This document shows, one piece after another, positions 14,001-22,900 of a stretch of 64,000 nt of DNA. The position numbers and the translations under genes were made by a program. Origin of the DNA: Micromussa lordhowensis. Its lineage: Eukaryota; Cnidaria; Anthozoa; Scleractinia; Lobophylliidae. Location of the stretch: the NCBI GenBank assembly GCA_964020085.1, contig OZ026604.1:5387167-5451166 (forward strand), written 5' to 3'. Within the stretch, counting starts at the first letter, position 1; the number at the start of each line of letters is the position of its first letter. The notes under the pieces are model-generated. The model worked only from the letters and a program-made list of their open reading frames with translations, had not been told where the DNA came from and ran no database searches.

Positions 14001-17000
14001 AGCGAATCATCAACCCCGAAAAATTGAAAGAAAGACCCAATGAGAACGTTAATTTGTTATCAGCATTCCATCTTGTTGTAACTGATCAATTATATTGTTC
14101 TCAAAAGCTGTTTTTTTATTATCATTTTCCGCTAGTTTCGAACAAATCAGTGAATATAAAATTAAAAATTCACCTTTTTATAAATATGATTTGCTACTTA
14201 ACTGGGATCAAACAGAGCTCTGAAAAATTAATCAAAACGATCTAAGATATAGAAATCTAAGAAATTAATTACCATTGTTTTCAAAAGTTAAACTATAAGA
14301 TTCAAAAATTTATTTTGACTTTGTATTCTGGGACGTAGGTAAAGTCTGCGTACGAGCCAAGCTTTCCCCGGTTTTATCAGCATAAAGCAACTAGAGAATA
14401 TTTCTACTCCCCCCTGGATGGGATGCTAGTTCATCGAAGGGTTACCCCCAGCATTAAATTCGCCGGTACCCATTTATACACCTGGGTGGAGAGGCACCGT
14501 GAGAGGGAAATGTCTTGCCCAAGAACACAACACAATGTCCCCGGCCGGGGCTCAAACCCGGGGCGCTCGCTAATCATGAGGCCACCGCGCCTCTGGGACG
14601 TAAAAAGGTATTACTATAAGAATTATAGGCTAATATAGCTTACAATGAGAGACTAGATCTTGACACTTTCACTTTCGTGGCTGAACTTTTGTTTACGGTA
14701 ACTAACCCTTTTTTTACTAACGGTTAAAATTTTCCAATTTTTACGCGTAAGGCATAAATTTTTGGGCCGTTTTACGGCTAACGAATAATCCCACTGAAAC
14801 CCTTTTAGGCCCCGTTCACACATAACAACGGAGAAATTATATTTGAAAACGCAGCTTGTTTTCCACAGTCAGGCTTACCATCCGCACTAATCCGTCACGA
14901 ACTTGACGGAGCTATTCGAAAACGCTCTTCAAACCGGAGGAATTTGCGGTTTGCGTTTTAGCGTCAAGTCAAGTCAAGTCATCTTTATTCAAGCAGGGTG
15001 GCCCTTTCAGCACTAGGCTGGTATCAATAGGAGCCCTGCGCAATTAATGACTACATGATAATTGAAAAACTACCACCGGCTAAAAAACTACTACAAGATC
15101 AGACAACAATCATATAGAATAAAAAAAGGCTAATAAAATATACAATATCTCATCCAGTAAAGTACGTATTGTTTAAGACGGTTCTTAAAGTTGGAGAGTG
15201 ATGTAGCTCCTTTAAATCTTCTGGGTAATTTATTACAAAGGATCGAACCTGAGAACCTAAAAGTGTTTTTTCCTAAACGGAGCTTTTGAAAAAACGATAA
15301 TCATGTCCCTGTCGGAGTTTTCGTCAAACGCAAATGAAAAATGACCGGTGAGTGATTTCTCCGGCCCAGTTGTGGACGGGGCGTAAAATTCCTGACTGTG
15401 GTCGTCATCTGATTTCTTCTAACAAGACCAAGACACCACCGAACTTACTGGCTTATAACTGTCGACGAACCAGAATCATGCTGAAGAAAAATTAATAGCC
15501 GGCAGACCAAATAAGACAGCATAGGCTAAAATTCGATAAGGATTTAAGAGTCAACGAGAGTTCGCGGGAGTTCACGAGAGTCATAAAGACCACACGAGAA
15601 TTGACGTCGGGAGTGGCCGAGAGTGAACGAAAGTTGACGAGAGCGCAGGAGGGTTGACGAGAGTAGCCGAGGGCGAACACAAGTTTACGAAAGTAACCGA
15701 GAGCAAATGAAAGTCTACGAGTGTCACCTCGATCACTCTAGATCTCGCGTCGGTGACTCTTAGTTAAACATGAATGCCAGAGTTTTCCAGTTGAATTACA
15801 TCCGTGTGCTGTGATACGCTTGCCGTTCCAGTTCGTACTGAGTTCCAGTCCGTACTGCGCACTCTCGAGAGTTTTTTCGTTTTGCCTCATGTGAGACATT
15901 ACAAAATGAAGCTGTTGGAAAAATAATTTGAATAAGGCCTCAAAGATAAGGCATGTGGATCGTAACGAATAACATCGATTTGCATTCCATCACAGGTAGC
16001 CCAAGCTCGATATACGAGAAGCTCAATTTTTTGTTGAGCTCTGTACTGTACATCGAGCTATAGTTCCACCGTTTGTTCTCTCTTTCCAAATTTTGAAAGA
16101 GACAGCAAACGGTGATTCCATCGAGTGGGAACTTATAATGTTTATAAACATTAGGGTGTTGAGACTGCGCAGTACGGACCGGAAATCATCTTTAACACCT
16201 TTCGCTCAAATATCTTTTCTTCAGTTTATCTGAGTAAGCTTTAGATACATTAGACCACTAGTCCTTTCAACTAGCTAGCTATACAACGTACATATCTGAC
16301 TGACCCGCCTCTCTGCATATGTACTTCATAATCGCAAATGACTGGCCAAGCACTTTCCCGTCTGGAGTAATGATAAATGGCACTTGTCCGAATGGAGACC
16401 GGCCAGCTAGAAAAAAGTACAAATGATAGATTAATAAAGCAAACCCCGGGGGAGGTACTCCCTTAGATGGGGCGGATCTAGAGGAGGGGTCGGGGCTCGG
16501 GGGTTCCATCGAGCCCCCTAAATTAAAAAAAAAAAACAAGACATTATGACACGCCGCTGAATGTCGGAAATCCCATTTCCGACGACCGCTATTTTGACAA
16601 TATTCCGGGTGAGGATGCCTCCTCCCGACCGCCTTACAGGGGACTGCCATCGCCGGTCTGTATCTCGCACCCTCTTCTCTAAAATCCTGTATCCGCCCCA
16701 GCCTTTAATGGGCTATATAGGTATGCGCGGCCCCAAAGGGTATGTTTTTTCGCCCTTTCGGTCATACTGGCATCGCTTTTGGCCATTTTCTCTTTTAGAA
16801 GAAGCTACTTTTCCGGCATTATCGATAATCAAAAGCCCTTAACTTCACAATGCCTTTAAGATCGGTCTGAACTAGGGAACCAATATTATAAGACAGGCCT
16901 TAAACAGGGCATTGATTTAAAGGTCAGGTCTTAAATAGCTATCTGAAGCAACATATGGCAGTCTGCGGCCTTTCCCTACATCAAGAAAGCACGGAAAGCC

Positions 17001-18646
17001 GCAAAACTCTAGAATAAAAATTTATTTTTCAAATCGGCACTCTTAATCCTCACGGTACAACGAACGCTATTCATTCAACTAACTTATTCTGTTGTTTTTC
17101 ACATTACCATGCACCAACCGAATGTGTAGCTCCATCTTTCTGTATATAAACCACACAGAACCCACAATTCCTCGATTCGCTCCGACGAAGGACTAACGCT
17201 CGAAACGTCGGCTCTCGAATCTTTACGGTGGCCAATTCACATTATGAACTCAGTTGATAAAACCAAATTATCTTATCGAATAATTGGTCAGGTCATAACT
17301 AGGGTAGGCCTGAAATCACGGATTTTGTTCTTAAATAGGGTAAGGGATTTCTGAAGCAGGCCGCACCCCCGCCCAATTTTCTGGGAGTACCCCGCGGGTA
17401 AGCAAACCACTAGAAAAGCAGAACTTGCACATAGACATCAAAATAACGCAATACAAACAGAAGGTAAGCCAATTTTAATTAAATTACTTTCTACGCGTAG
17501 CCTAAAGAGCAATTTTCGAAGCATTCTGATACATTGTCTTATAAACGGCTGAAATCGTAACGCAATCGCCAACAGCTTAGCCTGCGTAGCTTGGCGGGTT
17601 TAAGCAATTTGAACGCGAGCGCACAAAGCGGCGAAGTCACGATAACGAGCTGCGAAGCCGTTGTTTCTCTTCTAGGCTCATCGCGGCTTCACCGAGCATT
17701 TCGCTGCTTTCTTAGCGCGCTAAAATCCGCCAAGCCTCGCGGGCGACCAACAGCATGTCTGCCCCCTCCCCCCTCCGGAGATGAAAAGAGAAATTGCTGT
17801 GTCATTGTGACTAACATTCTGACTATTTGATGACTGTACCTGTTTGGCCGACATGTACTGATTCGTCGATCGCGGGCTAAATCCGTGTTTTCGCTTCTTT
17901 TACGAATCGTGACCCAATTTAATACGCCTAATTTTAATAAGGGCAATTGTTTGCAAAATCTGAATATTTAATTAGGCAATACTGCGTCGCATTTCGTTAC
18001 CAGAATAGCTCCAGTGCAAGAAAACGATCAAACCAAATTATGGCACAGTCCTTAAGTTCCTTTGGGAAGTCTATATAGAACTTATCACGGTTTTGGAAAG
18101 CCATCTTCACGCAGATTAGCAACTTCGTCAAAAATTACTGTGAGTTTAGTTTGTGTGCGAACCGATGGCAAATTACTTAATTCTTAAAACGATTTACGCA
18201 TCGAAAAGTTAAGATTCCAGACGAAATTGGAGGGATGTAACTGTGCCAGAAACAGAAGAAAGCTCAAAATTGCCTTTTTAATTTCACATGCATTCGTCTA
18301 TGATGCGTTTTTTTCCGCGAAGTGGCGCGATCTTGTAAGCCGAGCTCCAGTTCGCGGGAAAAGAACAACAACATATGTATGGAAAATTTAAAACACCTAC
18401 CCGTCAAGATGGCTTTAAAACTGTGATAAATAAGGTCTATTCTATATAAGAGAGGCCATCATTGCTGATCCAATATGCAACGAAATAATTAATGTGATAC
18501 ATGTTCTACTTACTTGCTTTTTCTCTGGCCCATTCGTCTTTCGTCAAACGAATATCTTCGAATTCTATGTTTGCAGCAGCGAAGGCAAGTCTGCCGACTT
18601 CTCCTCTACCACGAACATCGAAGTAGTACAGCTTGTAGCCCGACAT
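1194..18646 (-). CDS. GST-1, sigma-class glutathione S-transferase, five exons, 211 aa
   Basis: Predicted cytosolic enzyme that uses glutathione to conjugate or isomerise electrophiles. Exons in transcript order: 18646-18514, 16406-16305, 3024-2909, 2189-2079 and 1367-1194. Splice sites are GT-AG and phases run 1,1,0,0, the same pattern as the other GSTs here, giving 211 residues, normal for the class. The start MSGYKLYYFDVRGRGE is the sigma N-terminus with catalytic Tyr at residue 8. Exon 2 supplies the glutathione site (FGQVPF at 50-55, GQSFAI at 65-70). Exons 3-5 encode the helical domain, ending RPKTDH. AATAAA lies 61 bp past the stop (1128-1133, minus). Oddity: intron 2 is 13.3 kb and repeat-filled, so the two halves could belong to different loci. 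Phase and length argue for one gene. Transcript data would settle it. Confidence 0.75.
2541..2705. repeat. Inverted repeat in GST-1 intron 3
   Basis: CTTGCACAATCCATAATACA is mirrored near 2705 by an imperfect arm. A separate shorter hairpin (CTAATCTCGTTCCCAGATCT and inverse) lies at 2310-2374. Confidence 0.4.
4201..4277. mobile_element. 77-bp hairpin element
   Basis: 27-base arms (TAGCCTGAAATGTCAGTCAT...) pair with one mismatch. The TAGCCT start recalls the 80-bp palindrome at 28684. The flanks are a weak 9-bp match. Confidence 0.5.
4545..4962. mobile_element. MITE with TTAAGGCGGGGGTAAAC termini
   Basis: Ends TTAAGGCGGGGGTAAAC and GTTTACCCCCGCCTTAA. The interior has a CCAGACAGT...ACTGTCTGG pair around a CTAGCAACCTGGGG core. 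A relative starts at 56979 (AAGGCGGGGGTAAACGTGAA, with CCAGACAGTTGCC). Confidence 0.6.
5118..5298 (+). CDS. Possible 5' exons of an unrecognised plus-strand gene
   Basis: Candidate exons 5118-5139 (two ATGs, ends G|GTAAGT) and 5226-5298 (AAG| acceptor, G|GTAAGT donor) join in frame to read MMVLKPLESLKENRELSCQT and onward to MLFMHKLT. The donor ends match consensus well and the reading is protein-like. No family recognised. It lies opposite GST-1 inside its intron 2. Confidence 0.25.
5960..6102. repeat. Long hairpin (MITE) with TTGTGATATCCAGAAT arms
   Basis: Arms of ~60 bases run from ACAATTATTAGATTCGG to the matching CCAATAATTATTGT and meet at GCCAAAGGC. A half copy lies at 20545-20595. Confidence 0.6.
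6717..6851. repeat. Hairpin with ~59-base arms
   Basis: TCGATATATTAAAATTCAGC is exactly mirrored at the right end; 17-base loop. Likely MITE. Confidence 0.6.
7791..8256. mobile_element. Possible hAT-like MITE rich in TGGCGACCA
   Basis: Ends GTCGGAAATT and AATTTCCGA, with several direct and inverted TGGCGACCA copies inside. The flanks TATACAGG and TATACATG match at 7 of 8 bases. Confidence 0.4.
8979..9290 (-). repeat. tRNA-derived SINE, family with CTTGGGCAAGACAC body, copy 1
   Basis: On the minus strand a tRNA-like head (TCATGGTTAGTGTGCTCGAC, then AGGTTCGAGCCCTGG) leads to the body TTCTTGGGCAAGACAC and a conserved 3' part. It is flanked by an unusually long near-identical direct repeat (8915-8980 and 9294-9357). 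Confidence 0.7.
9871..10505. repeat. Two adjacent inverted repeats
   Basis: TGGTAATAGGA at 9871 is mirrored at 9975-9985. TTAATTGTGTCAATAACAAA at 9988 is mirrored at the right end near 10505. Between them is a GTCCGATTTGACC hairpin (10356-10417). Confidence 0.5.
11384..11760. mobile_element. 377-bp MITE with CTTTAAAGGGAGG termini
   Basis: TTTAAAGGGAGGATTTCACG at the left and AATCGTGAAACCCTCCCTTT at the right; no coding content. Confidence 0.55.
11959..12131 (+). CDS. Possible exon of an unrecognised plus-strand gene
   Basis: After a TTTTCATGCAG acceptor the frame reads GFWMSVILNTPRKRDRDFHS, then FESFIQDLVRGRIKELNE, to a TAA. The charged, helical composition looks more coding-like than nearby frames. 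In phase with exon 5118-5139 if spliced directly. Could be chance. Confidence 0.22.
13125..13276. repeat. Long hairpin with AACAATTATTG ends
   Basis: Arms AACAATTATTG...ATATCGTGATTTGTCAGTG and their inverse, meeting at GCCTTCGGC. Similar in style to 5960-6102. Confidence 0.6.
13475..13608 (+). CDS. Possible internal exon of an unrecognised plus-strand gene
   Basis: Acceptor TTTATTTCAG, donor GAAG|GTAACG. The open frame reads NCFRRARSRLKLSEISTYYR, then ALVFARVPLKLAALEILQ. Phase-compatible with the donor at 5298. No family recognised and no further exon found. Confidence 0.25.
14338..14591 (-). repeat. Same SINE family, copy 2, with perfect 11-bp target duplication
   Basis: Same body as the copy at 8979 with a truncated head. 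TCTGGGACGTA flanks both sides (14327-14337, 14592-14602), marking a clean retroposition event in GST-1 intron 2. Confidence 0.8.
15549..15730 (+). repeat. Degenerate 10-bp minisatellite, ~18 units
   Basis: Units of the form AGTNNACGAG repeat with an almost strict 10-bp period and one 3-bp slip near 15601. GST-1 intron 2. Confidence 0.65.
16446..17400. mobile_element. 955-bp hAT-like element in GST-1 intron 1
   Basis: Flanked by a perfect 8-bp duplication AGCAAACC (16438-16445, 17401-17408). Ends are CCGGGGGAGGTACTCCC and, inverted, GGGAGTACCCCGCGGG. 8-bp duplications are typical of hAT. No transposase frame. It ends 40 bp from GST-1 exon 2 and contains a second repeat fragment at ~17145-17275. 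Confidence 0.65.
17578..17738. mobile_element. MITE related to 399-597
   Basis: TTAGCCTGCGTAGCTTGGCG on the left and GCTAAAATCCGCCAAGC on the right, with a GC-rich interior. Confidence 0.45.
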
Positions 18647-19382
18647 TTCCCCAGATGAAATTCGCCGTTCGTAGAGATCGAGAGTAGAATATTTACTTTA
18701 CGTATGATCCGGTATCAGGCGGTAATGAATGTCACGCAATCGAACACCGACTATACTTTGCAGCTGTCATTTGCAGCTGTCATTTGATTGGTTGGTCACG
18801 CGCCCAGCCTCTCCCACGCCCCCTCCCAATCTCTAAGGGAAAAGCCCTGGGAACGAGATTTGACACTTTCCCCCCGTCCGTAACTTCCAGTTGCCCCTCC
18901 AGCCCCTCCCCCTACAAATATCAGCCATTGCCGGCTTTAGTCTGCTTTTGATATATTTCATGTCTTTGCATTGCTCTTCTATAACGTTTTAGCTTCGCAT
19001 CGGGGCGTTTAGCGAGTTTTACCGTAACATTTTCAGTTTACCGTTATTATATCCCTTCCATGTATAAAGCCCCGTCCACATTAACCCGGAGAAATATGAA
19101 AACGGCACGATTTCATTCTTAGAACGCATAAAATGTTTTCCGTCTATACAATGTCGGAGAAATTTGAACAAAAGACTGGTGGGCGTGTTTAAAACACGAA
19201 CAGTGGCGCAATGACGGAATCGCACTTGACAACATGGGAGAGAGCTAACTACCTTCAAGTCAGTGATATTCAGGCTCACCGAAGCGCCATTTAGGCTAAC
19301 CGAAGTGCTGGTGGGAGGTTGACCAGTTTGCACAACGCGGTCGAGAAGTTGAACTCGGGACTACCGAGAAAAAATCCAGATA

Positions 19383-19458
19383 GCGGTAGAGAGAAGGATT
19401 GGATCCAGGGATCTCCAGATTTCAAATCCAGCGCTCTAAACCACTCGGCCATGCCGCC
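19383..19458 (-). repeat. tRNA-Ser(UGA)-like pseudogene or SINE head
   Basis: Minus strand GGCGGCATGGCCGAGTGGTT with anticodon loop TTTGAAA (TGA) and T-arm relic GGATCCAATCC. The arms are imperfect, so a working tRNA is unlikely. Confidence 0.45.
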
Positions 19459-19589
19459 TCCGTGTTTATATATAACTCGATGGAAACACAGAACTAGCAC
19501 GAGCTGTTGACGTAACGGTGGAGTGGGCAAAGAGAATTTACATTTTGATGATCAAAGTAAACAACTTGTTTTCTTCGGAATTTTCTAAA

Positions 19590-19737
19590 GAGAAAACATG
19601 TTCTCCGTGTTTCTGTCGAGTTGTGGAAACACTCGTGAAAGTTTGGGAGAACTCGAAAGAGCTGCAGCATTTCTCGTTTTCCCAAACTTTCCCTCCTGTT
19701 TCTACAACTCGAGAGAAACACGAAACATGTTTTCTAT
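19590..19737. repeat. Hairpin with GAGAAAACATGT arms
   Basis: Left AGAGAAAACATGTTCTCCGT is mirrored by CGAAACATGTTTTCTAT. The inner GAAAGTTTGGGAGAACTCG/CGTTTTCCCAAACTTTC also pairs. A degraded relative is at 10967-11075. Confidence 0.5.
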
Positions 19738-19923
19738 TTCTTAACTATTACAGGGGGCTTTGTTGTACAGTGGGAACTTAATTATATATCTGACTTTTAC
19801 TGTAAAAGATCTAGAAAGGCAATGAGACAGGTTTTTTTTTTGACACCCAGGGGCTTTATTTAAGCATTTGTCTGTCGTGATACACTTTAAACCACTGATG
19901 TATCATCTCACAGGCTATGCCAA

Positions 19924-22900
19924 TTACATGTTTGTGACAGGTCGTTCTTGCAACCACTTTTTAATGGCGGGAGTATTCTTGATTCGCTCATAATGTTCTG
20001 CCAGTATGGGAAACTCTTTTAGCTCCACAGGACTACTTAGCGGGTCATTAGGGTCAAACCAAGCGTAGTTTAGGATATCAAAGACTGCAATATCTGCGTA
20101 GGTTAGCTGAAAAAAAACCAAAAGAACCAAAACTACATGAGAGGATGAAAAAGGAGCAACGTCACAGTTTAAGCATCTTGAATTTCGTCGTTTAATTTGT
20201 AATCCGCGTTAATCTTCTCCATCCTTAACAATCTTTAATGGTCATTAATGCAAAGGCGGCCATAACACTACTTGAACAGAGACCTGAAAAAATTTTCAGG
20301 CTCTGAGCGGGATTCGAACCCACGACCTCTGCGATGCCGGTGCAGTGCTCTCCCAACTGAGCTATCAAAGCCACATGAGAGCGGTCGTATATGGGTTAGC
20401 CCTTTATATGGGGACGTTTAGACTTGGCCCAAGTACAAGTTCGCTCTTTGTTAATTATTTATTGGTTAATTATTATCTCTTTGGTGTTTTCTATCTTAGT
20501 AAAGTACTATTTTCAGGTTTTCTTCAATAATAATACTAATAATAAACAATTATTGGATGAGGGTTTTGTGATATCCAGAACAATCAAGGTCGAGTCTCTT
20601 CTTCTGTAAAAGAAAATACTAATCTGATCTAAATATATATCTATATACAGTAACCAATTAAAAAAAACTAATAAAAATATGTAATAACAACAATAAAATT
20701 TAACAATGCAACTTATCATGAAATATTAAAATCTACAATAATGATCATGTGAAATTTAAGACTGATACTTAGCAACCAAATGTTTCTTAGCACTGCGGCA
20801 AAAAACATTATGATCCAAAATGTTTCTTGTTGCTATCGGAAAACTATTAAACCGGCAGCATTGCCGCCGAGTGCTGGAAAGTGCCTGATTCTCTAGGAAT
20901 AGAGAATATGGGTGCTGTTGATGATCTTAAAATATTAGCAGTTACTTGATTACTCATTGCATAGGTGATTTGGTATGTGACCGAAAACTACCGTGACCGA
21001 CCTCAATCCCGCAAATAAGCCTTATATTCCTAGGGCGGTCCCGCAGCGACTCCCGCTCAAGCCATGTTAAGGTGGCTCAATGCAGTTTCCAGCGTATTTC
21101 AAGATGTTGATCTTGATAGGTCATTATAACAACTCTTTATCAATTGATGCTACAATCATGGTATCAAAAAAATACTGCACAAATAATTGCCGAACGTGTT
21201 GTTTTCATTTTCGTGACATTGTATGTTACCATAGTAACAGTACGACTTTCCGCTTAAATACCCTTAATTTAAGTTTTGAATATTTATATTTACAAAAACG
21301 GCACGGTGAAACAATTTTTATTATGATCTTATTTTGAAGAGCAGGATAAGATGCAACTTTTCGCAAAGTTTAAGACAAATTCTGTAGATGGGGTTTATTT
21401 TCGAAAATTTATTTATCACTTGAAAGAACTATGCAATGAATTATGCAACTAAATAACGTTCTAGGTTACCGACTTCACTTAGTGCGTTTTCGCCGTTATT
21501 GATAATAATTTTTCATGATAAGCCACATCGGGTTAAATGTAGACACATGGATATGAAAGTTACGGACTTTAACTGATATATGTCAACTTCATTCTCTATA
21601 AAAAGGTTTTCGCTCCTTCGGTAGTGCAAGATTTCACAGCTAGATGGTTTGCAGGGTCTTTACTTGATAATTTCGTTCCCTCTCACCTTATCACCAACAA
21701 AGTAACCTTTTCCGCCATTGTTAGCTTTAAGAATGTCCTCAAAGCACTTGAGGAAGCCTGGAGTGGCGGCCTTTGCCTCTTCTTCCAGCTTTGCCTAAAA
21801 CCGAGAGAATCAACAAAAACGAAGGTATCTTTAGACGCGAGCGCAGATGTACTTTCGTCAAGATTTCAGCTGAGGATTGCGCACTGTTCCGACAAATAAA
21901 AGCTATGCGTATAAAAAGCTTTCTAATTTATTTCCATCTGTTATGCGGTAGTCCAATCTCCACAACAAGAGATTATTCGGAAAACGGAATATTTGAAAAA
22001 CAGATTCACGTGAAGTAAGCTTCGTAGCAACTAATTATACATTTCACGTTGATATTCTGTTTCACGAGCGCGCAGCTCAGATATCACAGCTTACCTTTTT
22101 TACTTCATCTTTTTCAAAGCGGAAGGTGATAACCTTTAGGGCAAAATCACCACAGCCATCCACAACCATGTCTGCTTGAGCCTTGCCCAAATTGGTGGAC
22201 GGAGTTAAGCCTGGGAAGCGAATTAAAGAAAGCGGGAAAAAAGCAAGATGATGTTAAAAAAAGAAAGAAACAGAGAAAGTAAGGGACTTTAAAATCGCTA
22301 TGTAAAAATTGAGATCGCTAAGAGAGGAGGTCTTGTTGTATGAAAGACAAGACGCTATCTTAGGTAAGGTAAAGTCTGCATACAAGCCAAGTGCACGTTA
22401 GGCCGAGCTTATCTCCGGTTTCTGTAGCATGAAGCGACTAGGAGTATTTCTACTCCTCCCTGGACGGGATGCTAGTCCATCGCAGGGTTTCCCCCAGCAT
22501 TAAGTTCGCCGGTACCCATTTATGCACCTGGGTGGAGAGAGGCACTGTGAGAGTATAGTGTCTTGCCCAAGAACACAACACAATGTCCCTGGTTAGGGCT
22601 CGAACCCAGACCGCTCGATCTGGAGACAAGGACACGAACCATGAGGCTAGTGTAACAAAGTTTGAATTCTGATTTTTCGAATCCTCATTATTCGACGCTC
22701 CGATTATTCGAGGCAATTTTTTGGGGCTCTTTTAGCAGAAAAGTTATGAGAAATTTAACCTCTCGAGCTTTCAAATGACTAAATTCTATCTCTATCGTCC
22801 AAGCGAATAGACCATTTCCGAGTTACCTAAAGTCTCTATTTCAAAGCGAGGCCTGATGCACAACCATTCATATGAAAATGAGTTAAGATTTGCATGTGAC

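Larger units (their letters stand above)
3025..16304. other. 13.3-kb GST-1 intron 2, mostly repeats
   Basis: Holds the MITEs, hairpins, SINEs and minisatellite listed separately, plus the three weak exon candidates. The rest (for example 6860-7790, 8260-8910, 9360-9870, 12132-13120 and 14603-15545) shows nothing I can support, apart from AT-rich sequence and a poly-G run at 3482-3498. Confidence 0.6.
18647..19923. other. Gap between GST-1 and GST-2
   Basis: Contains the upstream region of GST-1, a tandem CAGCTGTCATTTG pair (18771-18796), the tRNA-Ser-like relic and the 19590 hairpin. No other gene seen. Confidence 0.5.

Noticed and set aside
16561..16842. 93-codon frame in the hAT-like element
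   Set aside because: No similarity to transposase motifs, and composition follows the GC-rich repeat.
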